The notes under the pieces: model-generated
The model's input: only the letters and a program-made list of their open reading frames with translations
Database searches by the model: none
What the model was told of the DNA's origin: nothing
From: Moringa oleifera
Taxonomy: Eukaryota > Streptophyta > Magnoliopsida > Brassicales > Moringaceae
Assembly: GCA_021397835.1 (NCBI GenBank)
Contig: JAJFZO010000230.1
Span: forward strand, 7,186,001-7,250,000
Length of the DNA: 64,000 nt
Direction: 5' to 3'
Program-made: the position numbers and the translations under genes
In this document: in pieces, positions 20,561 through 33,277 of the stretch
Numbering within the stretch: position 1 is the stretch's first letter
Layout: each line of letters opens with the position of its first letter

Positions 20561-23290
20561 GCAAAATATTGGAAACAAATTAAAATAGATAAATTCCACG
20601 AGATCATCATTGAGAAGGGGCAATCTTCTCTTAAAATTTTCATTTAATTTGAGACCTACTTATAAAGTTCACATAGTAAATAAGCTAATTAATTAACATA
20701 ATCATCGTAGGGCCATGAAAAAGGGCAAGATAACATAAAGTTTTATGGTGGGTATGTTTGAATTTAAAGGTAGGAGCTAGATTAATCCATAATGGGATGA
20801 AAAAGGCTTTTGGGTTTTCTACTTTCTAAAGCTGTCAATGGCAGCTAGCTAGGTTGTATCTTTCTTCTTTGCCTAGCTAGGTATATAGCTCTGCTTTGGT
20901 GGCTCTTGTTTTTCCCTAAAGTGACAACAAAAATCTAATGAATCTTCATCATGAGACTCTCTTAGGGGTCTAAATTATAAGACAAATTGTTACTGTGTAT
21001 CATCATAAGGTACACGATTAACGCTTCACATTCTGCAGATTCCTGCACAGACATCTCCAGAGAAAAAGGTCATCAGCATCATCATTCATCACCCATCACC
21101 ACCTTCCCTTAGCTTTTTCTTCAAAAGAATAATACTTGTTTAATCTTGTCTCTCTTTCTTTATAATTTTTTTCTCTTCTCTTTTTCCTTCTTCTAAAACA
21201 AGATTAATTTTTAGCGTCAAGATTCAGAGAATTCCTGGTTCAGACAAGGCATGAGGTAAGCGTAACCAGAAAGAAATTTGACCTCGATTTATAGACCTAG
21301 CTGGCTGAAAAGGATTATTTGTAGCCTGATCATTTCAAATAATTAAACCCTTAAATGAATCCTTCACTCCGACTCTCACCTAGTCTCTTGAAGATATATA
21401 AAAACACAAAGCTCAATTATATCCTCGCTCTTAGTAATCACCAGCTAATGTGCTAAGAACCCTAACTTACATTTAATACCCTAACTTTGTTCAAATGAAA
21501 AACTTTACCCTTCTCTAATTAGTGTCCAATCCTCCTAAAAATCTCTGAAAACCAATAAAACGGGAGCACTAGTTTAGTTCTTTTTAAATTTCCTAAAGTT
21601 TTATTCGTAGACCTTCCTACATTAGTATTAAAACTAGGGTTTCACCAACAGTATGAGAACCATTATTCAAGCACAGCAACATAATAGTTTTATAGATTAA
21701 TTATTACCAATATGATCAGCAAAAGACAGAAATGGTAATAATTTGAGAAGGCGATAATCAAAATCGCTATGAATTATTCCAGAAGAAACTGTATGTCTCT
21801 TTCTATCGTGTCCCTGGTGGTACCAACCAGTGCATAAGCTTGGTAGAATATTGGGTAATTCCAACAGAGAAAATAGGGAAAAAGGTAAGGAGAAAATATT
21901 TCTTGTGGTGGGTGATGGTCGTAGAAACCTCTGTAGATCCAAAAAGAGAGAAAAGTTTGTCCCGAGAAAATTGAAAAGATAAAAAGAGAAATTAAAGAAA
22001 GATTGTAAGTGAAAGTGAATTATTAATTTGTCTATGGATGTGGCACCCACAAATAATTAAAAGTATTGTGAGGCTAAAACTTATCCTTTCTGCTCATTCA
22101 AATCAGAATTGTGACAAAAGCTTTTTGAAAAAGCAGCAGCAATGGCTTAATTGGCCATATAGGAAAGACCATATAAACACTGGAAAGGAAGCTTTTCATT
22201 CTCTTTGCAGCTTCCTGGAAGGCGCACACAGAATTGCCAGAAAACGATGGGAGGATCATCACTCCTCATAGATTATTAATGCCCTAATGCAAACGATATA
22301 CGATTTAATGATCACAGACTAATTTAGGAGAATATGCATGCCGTGAGGTCCACGGATTAATTGTACCATTTTTTCCTAAATTTTTCAGTTGCTTAAGGAG
22401 AATATTTGTTGATTAATTAAATGTAATATAAATCTTAAATATCTGCAAAATGTCAAATATTTCGTTAAAGTACCTTTTCAATGAGAAAGACTATGTATGT
22501 AATCTTTCTGATCATCTTAACTAAATATGCAATCCAAAATTGATAATACCTTACAAAGATGATCACGTTTTTGCCGTTGATTCTAAACATTTACAGAAAG
22601 AAAAAAAAAATACCCGATAAAGATGGAAACCCACCTCCCACAATCTTCTATTCTCGGGAAAGGTATGGGTCCATATAGATTCTCTGATACGAACCTTATA
22701 TGAATTTTGGTTTGGACGAATTTGTTACTATATTGTATATTGTTGGTGTTTGATTAATTTAAATGACCATCAATGTGGGTACCAAAGTTAGCCCTTTCTC
22801 CCTCTTTGTTCTTGCCTTTGTGGGAATCTTAGCCTTCATGGAGGGACTATTCATGGCATCTTTTAAATGACTAAACCTATTTGTCTTTGGACTCATTAGA
22901 CCACGAAATTGGAATTCTCTGTTTGATTTATTGAAATGGGTAGTAACCAGAAAATAACCCAAGAAATCTGAAATGAAGGTACCGGCCAGATCTGGACATT
23001 GTTGTTTCAGAGATTATTAATTAAATGTAAAAAGATGCTCTTGCGAGTTCTGACAATTAAGGCACCAATGGCCAAGAACAAGCAAGCAAGAAAGCAAAAA
23101 TTTAGGAAAAAATGTTGTACACACAATGGTCTCACAGGACAAGAAGGAACTACAAGGAGGAGAAAGGAGAGAGATTTTTTTGGGAAAATAAAAGAAAGTG
23201 ATAGGAAAAGTTGATAACAGTGGAATCCATTATAGGAGAGGGGGATAGCCCCAGTTACACAGATTTTAGAAAGAAAGGGTTTTACAGGTT
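20561..23290. other. Intergenic region upstream of the bHLH 3' end
   Basis: No gene with a recognisable domain was found. CT-rich and GA-rich patches occur at about 21120-21195 and 21840-22000. The 10-bp palindrome CCTAGCTAGG lies at about 20871-20881. I scanned by eye for the mature sequences of common plant microRNAs and found none. The last 100 bases should contain the bHLH 3' untranslated region. Confidence 0.55.
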
Positions 23291-24614
23291 TCAGGAAAAA
23301 GCTGCAGCTTCCTCTTGAATTCTGTGCAGCATTTGATTAACTGCAGCGGCAAGCTCGTCTGCTGTGTTCAGTTGGCAACCTTCTTCAACCTGTATCAATT
23401 GATCCCAGGAAAATATTTCTAAGAAAGAAAATGCCAGAGAAAATGAAAGAAAAAAGACACGGGTCAAATCGGTAAAAAGTACTGATTAATTTATCTAACC
23501 TTGACGCTTACTGAGTAAAGGACCATGTCGTCAACAGTAGTGACATTGAGATGCAGAATAGTGAGCCTGAGGGATTGAAACCCAGCAACCATTTTCAAGA
23601 GCTGTCTGGGTCGTTTCTTTGAGAGTATCTTGAGGTTTGCGTGGCTCTCCACCATGGTCACTTCGATGTCTGCCACCTGGTTAACCACTGTGGGCTCGCC
23701 GCCGGCCGATGGGGAGCATTTGCACTGTGTTGCTCGGGTTGAGTACTGAGGGAAGGTGAAGAAGTCAGCAAATGGCGAAGAGAAGCCATTGATGTCTGGT
23801 TGTGAAGCAGTCCTCCTCTGAGTTTGCATGGATTGCAAGAGCTGCTCTAGCTCCTTAACAAAGTTAATGGCGCCACCAATTATTGATGCTTGGTCTCCCT
23901 AATCATGATAAGTACATAAACAGAACCCATCAGGAAAAAACATTAACAGGTTTCTTCTTTCAAAATCTTTATTTTAAAAGTATTAACAAGACTGGTTAAG
24001 ATCACTGTATATGTAACTATTATAATAAAGAAGAAGAATTAGCATGGATAAACGCACTCATGTAACGTGTAATTGAGCCATAAATATGATGATTAGCGAG
24101 GGTGTATTGTTTAGAGACTGACCCTTTGAACATAAGAAGGTGGCATCAGTGACCGGAGGACGGCGAGGTACTCATTCATCTGTTTCCGGCGATTCCTCTC
24201 CACGGCGATATGAGTCATCCTCTGGTTCTCAATCTCCTCCTTGTTCTTGGTGCTCCTCGTTCTTCTTCTCTTCCGGCGACCTCCTGTTGCTGCGGCCGGG
24301 AGGGGCTCCATTGAAGGGAACCCAGCTGGAGGTAGAGACGGCGAGTGATCAGCTGTACAAGCTTCCGGGGAAGAGTAGTGAGGATCTCGTTCCTTTGCAT
24401 GTTCCATGACCGAAGGAGACGAGGAGTTCCAGTTACATGAAGAACTTATTGCATGGAAACCTTCTTGCTCTATATTGCTCTGAAAAACAGCGAGAAGAGC
24501 TTTATCTTCTTCTTGAAAGCTGTGGTCGTACTGATCGTGGCCCCAACAGTAGAAATCCTTCCATGGGTTATAACCAAAAGGATCTTGCGGGTACACAACT
24601 GCTTCCAAAGCCAT
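23291..24614 (-). CDS. bHLH transcription factor, group Ia (bHLH96/94-like)
   Basis: Three exons, 24614-24123, 23898-23500 and 23389-23291, each ending between codons, give 329 aa. The N-terminus [13 protein letters not shown] is characteristic of the bHLH96/94 branch as I remember it. A basic patch ([16 protein letters not shown], about 112-127) may act in nuclear import. The bHLH domain spans about 131-185. The basic region has His135, Glu139 and Arg143, the H-E-R combination of E-box/G-box binders. Helix 1 and the loop are interrupted by intron 1 exactly before [13 protein letters not shown]-terminal region of about 90 residues (about 215-325) matches the ACT-like dimerisation module of these proteins. 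Group Ia also includes SPEECHLESS, MUTE and FAMA, but this protein is from the bHLH96 branch, not those. A TTG-initiated extension upstream of 24614 is rejected in favour of the ATG. Confidence 0.92.
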
Positions 24615-27600
24615 GATCGATGAACAATTAATCAAGCAATGTCTCTTCTCATCAGACGAGCAAAGCTACGCAGAGTAGTAATTAAACAGAAGCTATGGAG
24701 GAGGAGAAGAGCTTGAAGGAAAGGAAGTTGGTAATGGCAGTAGGGACCAAAAAGAGAAAACAAAATAGCCTTTTTAAGGTACATCTATGGAGAAGGTCGT
24801 GGAGAGGCTTTAAAGCCTTAAAGAAGGCGTTCAGTCCCCTTCAAGCAAAAAAAAAAAAAACAAGTGTACAGCATGTTGCACGTGAGATTGCATTGTAGAC
24901 CAGTCAGTAGACCAGACAGGGAGGAAGAGATTCTCCTTGAACCAGCTGAGGCTTCTGCAACTGCGCTGTCTTCACTCCCTTCAGGATAATCCTCAAACTT
25001 AACAAACGACAAACTAACACTAATTAATCGATATTATTTAAAATCTCTATGAAACCATTGATCTTTATTTTTTTTTCATCCGGACAATAATTGATTGTAT
25101 TATAAGCACAGGATTTTCTCCTTTTTTTATTTATTGTTACTTTTGTTGATACTCAAATGCGTCTATTTTTTACAAAATATTATTTGTAATTTAAACATAA
25201 TTATATAATATTAAATTTTTATATCTAAATTTACATTACATCTAATTGATATGTGTGTATTCATGATTAAATATAATATGAGTCCATGATTTTTTTACAG
25301 AGAAATTTAATTTCAAAAAAAATAAAAATTTTATATTGCATTCAATTAATAAATGTATATTTCACATAAAATAATTGAGGTATAATATTTTTGTTCAATT
25401 TTCAGTATTTAACATCAATAATCTGTAATAATAGAGTGAATATGTATATATACAAAAGAGGAATGGAGGAGGGGAGGGGGTGTTTGGCTAATAGGGATTG
25501 GATGTTTGATTAGGTAATAATGCGGTCGGACATGCAGTTGTCACTTGTACCTTTAAAAAAACGCAGAACAGTGACGACAGCTTATAACTTAAATTGCACA
25601 ATTGCCAGAGATTCTGTGTGAAGATCTATAACAAATTGCTCATAATACTATTTTTTATTTATTACAACTCTGCTGGGAGAAGAGGAAGAACAAGAAGAAA
25701 GAGGAAGCACAGACCAAAACAGCTTACTTCAGGTCTCTCTGTACCCTCTTCAAACGAATCCACGTGACCACCCCAATGGGCCACTCTGTTACTCCCCTCT
25801 CTCTCTCAATCAAAATTTTATATTTGTTTAAATTATATCAATTAAAATATAACTTAATAATTTGATAAAAATAAATAATTAATACCTATTTTATTTATTG
25901 TATTTTAATATAATAAGTTATAAATATGTTATTTTAAAGAAAAATCAACACTACTCAAATCAAATTAATAGAGAATCTTAATATCTTTTTATTTCTCTTA
26001 AATTTAATTAACATGCAAGTGTATCATATAATATAAGATAATAATCCTATAATTATATAGCTCTATCGTGCGTGTGTGTGTGTGTATATATATACTCACA
26101 CGAGAAGGACATTCTCTAGGGTTGCTTACCTTCTTCCTTGGGTTCTGCTTCCATGGAATGACATCTATGTGGCTTGTGAATAAGCATGTAAGTGTTAATA
26201 TATATATAAATATAAATTGTTAATTCCTTGGGGATCATAATGTTAATTAATAAAAGAAGTAAATCTCTGGTATTCCTTTGAATGTATCACCATAACTCTT
26301 GTTTACGAGATTTCTTGTCCCCTTAAACCACTAAACAAACCTCCATTTGACCACCTACTCCCTTTCTTTTAATTAATTTCTTCTTTCAATTTCTTAATTA
26401 ATTAATAGAGTAAATTTTATTTCTCTAATTAATTTCAGATTATTTATACTTATGTGATCCTTACTGTTAAATTTTTAAAAATGATTGAGTTAAGTTGATG
26501 AACATGTGCAGACCAAGTTACTACTTCAAGTACCGTAATCCTTGTTACACAGTTTCTACTTTTGTACCCATTTATACCGTCTTTTTTAATAGAATTAGAT
26601 ACTAAGTTTAATAAATCATTTCATATGCTATTTCTGCTAACATAAGATTGAGAAAGCGACAAAAACGTCGATACCCTAATCTCCAATGATGAAACAGTTG
26701 GTCGAATTGAGTTTAATTAATCTTGTCAGACAGAAAATAAAATAAAACATACCATATTGTAAGATACTAATAGAAATACTTGCCATAATATGATCTCGGA
26801 ATAAAGAGATAAACGGGTTTTAAGGATCGGAACGGAGTCATCTGCAATATTAAGCCAAGGTGAACCCTAATCTATGTTTACGCCGAGATGAACCCTAATC
26901 TATATTTATGCATCTGATAATATAATCATTTTGTTTTTTAATTGTAGCATGTGGACCGACCGCAATGTACGCTACCAAAAATTCTAACCTGGACATGTGG
27001 ACTAAATGTACTTGTCCGTTTCATAAATTAATATGCTTTTTGTCGTGTTAATTACTGGTAAGATCAGATATGAGATTAATTAAATTGATAAACGGCATTA
27101 GAGAAATGGGTTTGTTGACTTTCTCAAGAAAACCAAGAATTTTCAGACCTCAAATTCTGGGAACCTGTTAATTTTTGTTCTTGTTGCTACTCACCAATTC
27201 AGATTCTTTCAAGAATAAGCTTTGATTAATCCCTTAATTATTAAATCAACAACAAGCATAATATTCCAATTGTCCAACTGGAACGGTACACATTCTTCAA
27301 GCAAAATTCCCGTCGAACTCGGCACAGGCTCGACAACAAAGCCCACGGGCCAGTCGAGCCTAAGCCCCCAAGCTAAGCCCAGTCCAAGGCCCATGTTGCA
27401 GAGGCTTCGATATAATCAAAGTCCGAAAATTAAAGTCCCTATAGTTTAAGTACACGTAATTAACTCATAAACCTCTGTTAAATTCCACTTGTATGAATTG
27501 TAATAATTTATGGTACTTGTCGGTCCAATTTTTTTAATTTTCATGTGAATGCATTTGTGTGTGCATGTAGATATAAAATATGAAAACCATATGTTAAAAA

Positions 27601-28199
27601 AAATCATGGATCTTAATATAAATAAGGCATGAATATTGCAAGCTAGATAGGACATATGTTAAAAATGCAGTGAACCTAGAGAGGCAGACAATGATACACC
27701 AACTTGAGTGACAGTACAGAGAAAAACAAAATCTGGCTTTGTCTTGGTGTGTCACCAACACATGCAAAGATGGTACTATAATGTAAGAATTTATTTAATT
27801 TCAATTTTTATTAATCTCGTTATGGACGTACATTATGTAATCATAGAATTTTTTGATTTATTTATTTATTTATTGATTTACGATCAGCTTGTTTCGGGTT
27901 GATCGTGGAATCTATTGCATTCACTTGCTTTAAAGAAAAAAAAATTAAAATAAAATGAGTTAACTCTTCAATCAACTTGTTTTTAATTAATTAATTAATT
28001 ATTATTAAGCTTATGATTCACCCAAAAAATTGTTGCTCTATATATTTGAGCTTACCATTATTTAATTAATCAATTAACTTTATGTTTTGTAAAAGTGAAC
28101 ATTTTTATGATTAATTTTTTATATTTTAGATTGATATTATTACAAAGGGATTATTGTCAATTTTGGTGTGACAAGGAGACCTGAAAGAGCCCAATAAAT
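24615..28199. other. bHLH promoter followed by gene-poor AT-rich DNA
   Basis: An ACGTG-containing E/G-box (GCACGTGA) lies at about 24877-24884, about 265 bases before the bHLH ATG. From about 25020 the DNA is AT-rich, with a (TG)n(TA)n tract at about 26069-26094. A small cluster rich in GGCCCA/TGGGCC-like motifs lies at about 27340-27395. No gene was recognised on either strand. Confidence 0.6.
26069..26094. repeat. (GT)n(AT)n compound microsatellite
   Basis: A GT repeat of about eight units runs directly into a TA repeat of about five units, in intergenic DNA. Confidence 0.9.
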
Positions 28200-28380
28200 A
28201 AATAAAATTATGATGGGCAGATGGAGAGAGGCTGGGGGTTATGATTGGAGGGAACAAAGAACAAGTTGGCGAATGGAAGCCGGATGCATTGGTTCTGAGG
28301 GGCCACATGACTCGTCAGGGCGGTTGCAGCGGGGCGAAACCGCGGCGCACCCCAAAAACCAGGGGCTGCCTCAATCCAAA
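28200..28380. other. GC-rich island in AT-rich intergenic DNA
   Basis: About 180 bases, and especially about 28290-28365, are markedly GC-rich (for example GGGGCGAAACCGCGGCGC), while DNA on both sides is AT-rich. A plus-strand ATG frame of 75 codons starts at 28210 but resembles no family I know. It could be a promoter, an RNA gene of unknown type or a gene remnant. I assign no function. Confidence 0.4.
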
Positions 28381-30828
28381 ATTAAATGCAGAGAAAAATA
28401 TGTTTTTGTCGTGTCTCTGATTTATTTATTTATTTAGAATTATTTATGAATATTATTGAGAAATACGAGCTGCGTTGATGAGCTTAGCGAATCCCAATTG
28501 GGTTTTTGTTAATTCTAAGGAATTTATTTTAAAACGTTGTAGTTTAGAGTTCAATTATATTATTATTGTATAGCCTAGGTGAAACCGTCGGTCCAAAATG
28601 TTGTAAATTAAGGCCTAGGCCTATCATATGGGCCATTGGGGAGTATGTTTGGTCTTGAAATGATGGTAACAAGGGTTTTTGTCTTCTTTGAAGAAGTCGG
28701 ATCATTGAACCGAGCTTCAAAAAGCCGAATTGTATTTTGCCTTCGATTTGTAAACCCCATTAAAAAATATCATGAATGACATATGGTATATGGCAAGCGA
28801 ATAAGAATTTTTTGAAAATTGAATAATTAAAAAAAAGAGTAAAAGATTATCATTAAATGATCATGACCATAATATTTTTCGACATTCAAATTAAAACATA
28901 ATTTTGACAAAATATTGCTATAAAAAAATTGTTTGAATCAAACTTATCTAAATCTTTTTTTTTCTCATATCTTGATTGGAGGGTATCTTTGTAATTAGAC
29001 CTGATTAGCATCGTCTTGTTCGAGTAAGGAAGAAATTGACTGTCTTAACAATCCTTCGACACTTTCTTTGTAAGGTATTTATATCCTAATACGTAGTTTG
29101 TAATTTACAACGCTGATATGTAGTTGTTATGTTGGCATGTGACAGCTCAGACATGAACTTAGTGTTTTGTATCTTCCAAGGTTGCAAACTTTTAACTTGA
29201 GTCAACTCTTTTAAGAAAATATGTTCATGGATTGGGCCTGTCACATTATGGGCTGCCTTTAATGATTCTTGAGTTGGTTTTTTTAAAAAAAAAAAAAAAC
29301 TTTATTGATAAGTTAAGAATTAACTTTATTAAATTATGTCAAAATTTTTACTTTAATATTTTATAAATATATTTTAAAATTTTAAAAATTTTAATTACTA
29401 AAATTTTAGTAATAAATTATATTTATAATATGATGTAAATTAAGATAATGTAATATCAATATCCAAAATCATAATGTGTAAAGAAATTTATTAAGATTTT
29501 GTATAATAAAACCATGCATCATCAATACCCAATTTGCTCTTTCTTCTGTCTATCTATTTTCTTCTAATTAGATGAATGAGATTGTTAATGATAAGACAAC
29601 AATTTCTTTTTTTCCCTTTTGAAGGGCATAACTATGAAGGATCGATCAAATGATAATAAAGTGGGTGCATATGCTAATTACCCATAGTAATTAAGGCCAT
29701 AATCGCCATTAAATCATGACTTGTGATGAAAAGTGGATGGTTATCATTCATCAAACCATATGATTTTAAGTTCAAAATCCACAAAAAGGAGAATTTTGTG
29801 CATTGTCTCCAAAAGCCAACTTTTTACCAAAACCATAGATACCCATAGAGCACGCTTCAAAATTCATAAAATTTGAATCCTTTTTACCCATAATTAATTC
29901 AAAGATTGAATAGGAAATAAGGACCATCTCCATTAATTAGTTCATCGTACCATAGTATATGCAATCATACTCAGAGACTTATTTTGGTTTGAACAATATT
30001 TAATTTAAATAAATTTTATTTGTCATCATTCTTTTTAATAAAATTTGTATCACAAAATGTATACAAAATTTCTCTTTTTATCTAAATTAAGAATTCAAGT
30101 TCTTTACTAATAAGAGTTACGTTAATTTTTTTAAAAAATATTCAAAGGTATTTTTATAATTTGTTATATTATTCATTTTATTAACTTAATACGTATATTT
30201 ATTTTAAAAAAAACCAATACAAATTAAATCAATTGAGGATTCTAAACCATAAATTAAACCTCTATAGTCATCATTATATTTCTAAATTACGATGATAATA
30301 AATAGATTCTCGAGATCAATTAACAATAATTACAATTACGGTCAAACTATGGGCCTCAAATTTTAAAGGCGATGATTATTGTTGGGCCTCATGGCCAGTA
30401 CGCTTCACAACACTCCATTGCTGTAATCAGGCTGAAATATTTTGTACGATACAAATTAGATTACGCTTTGATTACACACCTAATTAACTTAATTAAAATT
30501 AAATTAAAACTAATATTTCATTAAAGGTATTTCAACAAGTTTTTTCTATAGCCATAGTAAATTAATTTGTAAACCCATCGGAGGCCTTGAGAGGGCCAAT
30601 AGATAATTATGATAATAGAAGGGTATTTGGTAAACTCATGACGCCATGTATCTACTAGAAGACTGTGTAATATATTGCTCTTAATCTCATTATATAAACA
30701 TAGTCAATTGCATTTATTGATAAGTATATATATTGATCTAATTTTAAAATGCATATTACATATGTCGCTTTTGTAATTGATCGACCAAAATGCTCATTTA
30801 GTAATTTTATTTTTGTTGGGTTAATGAT
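28381..30828. other. Gene-free AT-rich intergenic DNA
   Basis: I see nothing that supports a gene. Composition is AT-rich with A/T runs (for example at about 29283-29300). Confidence 0.65.
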
Positions 30829-31290
30829 ACAAGAAAAACTTATATTTTGTTTGTAGTATTAAATTGATACATATAAAAAATTATATTTATTTAAAATTTA
30901 AGTTTTTGTTAAATTTTTAATATGAAACTTTTATTTAAATTATTAATATTAACGGTTTTGTGCATAATACATAATTTTCAAACGACTTGTATTTATATAA
31001 TTATCTCAACACTCATTTAAATATCATTAAAATAAATAAATATTTTTATTTTATTTAAATATTTATTTTTTATAAATTTTTATTAAATTTACTATAACAA
31101 AAAATATATTTTTATTTTAATAATATTTTAAAAAATATTTAAATAATTATATAAATAAAAATCATATGCATATAATGTCTGCACAAAAAACTATTAGTAT
31201 TAATAAAAATCATAGACAAAAGTTTTTAATAGACATATATATTTTTTATAAATTTTAATTTAAAATTATGAATAAAATGTATATTTCATT
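30829..31290. mobile_element. Foldback MITE-like element, family 2, copy 1
   Basis: The left arm starts near AAGAAAAACTTATATTTTG (30831), and the right arm ends near 31288 with its inverted, diverged counterpart. The left inner segment (ATTAATATTAACGGTTTTGTGCATA, at about 30944) is mirrored by TGCACAAAAAACTATTAGTATTAAT at about 31180. Length is about 460 bases, with no coding capacity. TTAATG occurs directly outside each end (30821-30826 and 31289-31294) and is a candidate target-site duplication. A related copy lies at 45.4-45.8 kb. Confidence 0.6.
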
Positions 31291-33277
31291 AATGTAAATA
31301 GTAATTTTTATTTTTTCAAAACATAAAAAATTATTATTGATTTAGTTATCGTACTTTAGTATCTTTCCGTGATAAAAACTAAATCAATGGATCAAAAATA
31401 TCAATTTGATTGTAATAGATATCACCCTTGTATTAATTAATCTTATCAGATCCACCATAAGCATGCTTTTAAAAACTCGAATGATAAAATAAATTGAAAA
31501 AAAAAAAGAAAAGATTTGAATATTCGTCATAGTTTCTTAATTATTCCATAATTTTTTAGTTATAGAATGTTGAATTGATGTCTTAATTTTAAAAAGTCGA
31601 CATTAAAAAGGCATACTTTAAGCAATTTTTAATGTCTTAATCTAATAATTCATTGATGGTTCGAAGAAACTTCACTTAGTAGAATTTAACAAGTCAAATT
31701 GATGGTTTGTGCTTATCCACGCAAATAACTTATTCATCTCTCCAATTATGATTTCAAAGAAAATCAAAGGTCACAAAGCAATTTATGAGAAAAACCTCTC
31801 TACAAATACCCTATTTCTTTGAAGTCATGGGTGTTTATATGTATAAACTTCATTAGTGTCATTGACCCTTCATCCAAATTAATATTTCCTGTTTAATTGC
31901 CTTTTTAATGTTCTTTTCGTGAACAAGTAAGCCTTAATTTATCACTTAGTTTAATCAAAAACGAGTTGTTTCTAGTGAGGCCTACAACGTCATGTTGATC
32001 AAGTCTATTGATCTCCACATGTTAATTATTATAACCCTACAAATCTTAGTTACAGATTTTAGAACACCAAAAAAAAAAAAAAATCTATGGCCAACTAATA
32101 CATTATCAATAATTTCTTTTGCTTAATCACTCATTAGCAAATTCCTTCGCCAAAGTTGGTGGAAACCCTAATAAGACCAAATATGTTGATTGGCATCACA
32201 CTGAATAATCAAGTCCTAACATTATAATTAGAGTCTTGAATGCCATTTTTTATATACCCATTATTTTATTATGGATTTAGATCTTCTTTTGATTTGAAAT
32301 GTGCTTATACAATTAAAAAAAAAGATTATTAGTTTGTATATAATTTATTAATCAACAAAAGATTATTATATATTTTATTATTCTCACCACAGTATTTTTG
32401 AATGAAAACAAAAATAAAAAAATTATATTTGGAGCCTCAAAGTATCAATTAAGAAAGTGATTATGATTATGATAAGCTTCCATAATGCACAAACATGCAG
32501 GCCTCGTTGACAAGAATGATTTATCTATCATTGATATGTATTCGAGAACACCAACTAGCTTCGCGTGATTCATCACAGTCATGCCCATTTTTATTACTAA
32601 CACAGTAGCAATTATGTCACCGCCGCCGGTAATGTGCTTCTTGCCGGCCGGCTGCGGGGGTTATTCATTTGTTCTCTTCCCTTCTTTACGGCAGTGCCGG
32701 AAAACGGAAGAAGAGAATCCCGAGCGTTAAAATGTTTTTATGGGTAAAATCGAAGCAAGAAAGCGATGTAGCCATGTTTCTTGGTTCGGTCGTATTGACT
32801 GTACTAAACGACACCGCACGCAGCAGCCTCTTCTTGTAAGCAACCAAAAACCCACCTGTTACCGGCTACCGATTCTCTCTCTCTCTCCATATGAGTCCGT
32901 AGAATTTTGTTCCCTTCTGGGTCCCTCCTCTCGAAGTCAAAAACCTATCATTATCCAAAACCAAGGGCTTCTCTTACCACTTCTCCCCACGCGCGTTCTT
33001 GGGAGCGTCGGGTTACAATCTTCTCTGTGCCCTTAATATCTTGTCACTCCCTGTCCCTGACCTGATGCCAAAAGGGTAAGTTTTCTCTCGTCTTCCTCCC
33101 TATGCTTTCCTGTCGATAACCTAGCTTTTGCTTTTAATTTTCCGGCAAAGCCAATTATTAAAGAAGGGAAATCCATAAAAAGGTGCAAACACGCGAACTG
33201 AGGGAAAGATATAGCACAGAAACTAGAGAGAGTTTTTATCAACTCATGAGCTGCGACACTGCAACATTTCACTCCAG
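31291..33277. other. Intergenic, ending in the promoter and leader of the second ATL gene
   Basis: AT-rich DNA without genes runs to about 32550. From there composition becomes balanced, with GC-rich patches (about 32610-32655), as expected for a promoter. A 98-codon ATG frame at 32740-33036 could be an upstream ORF if the leader is long. A good donor, GGGTAAGTTTTC, at 33074-33085 suggests a possible intron in the 5' untranslated region, with acceptors such as the AG near 33220. None of this is proven. Confidence 0.5.

Noticed and set aside
20830..20900. Possible microRNA hairpin around the CCTAGCTAGG palindrome
   Set aside because: The pairing is short, does not extend to a precursor-like stem, and no known mature microRNA is present.
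24818..25012. Minus-strand 64-codon frame upstream of the bHLH gene
   Set aside because: It starts with TTG and lies in the bHLH promoter; its N-terminal acidic look is not enough.
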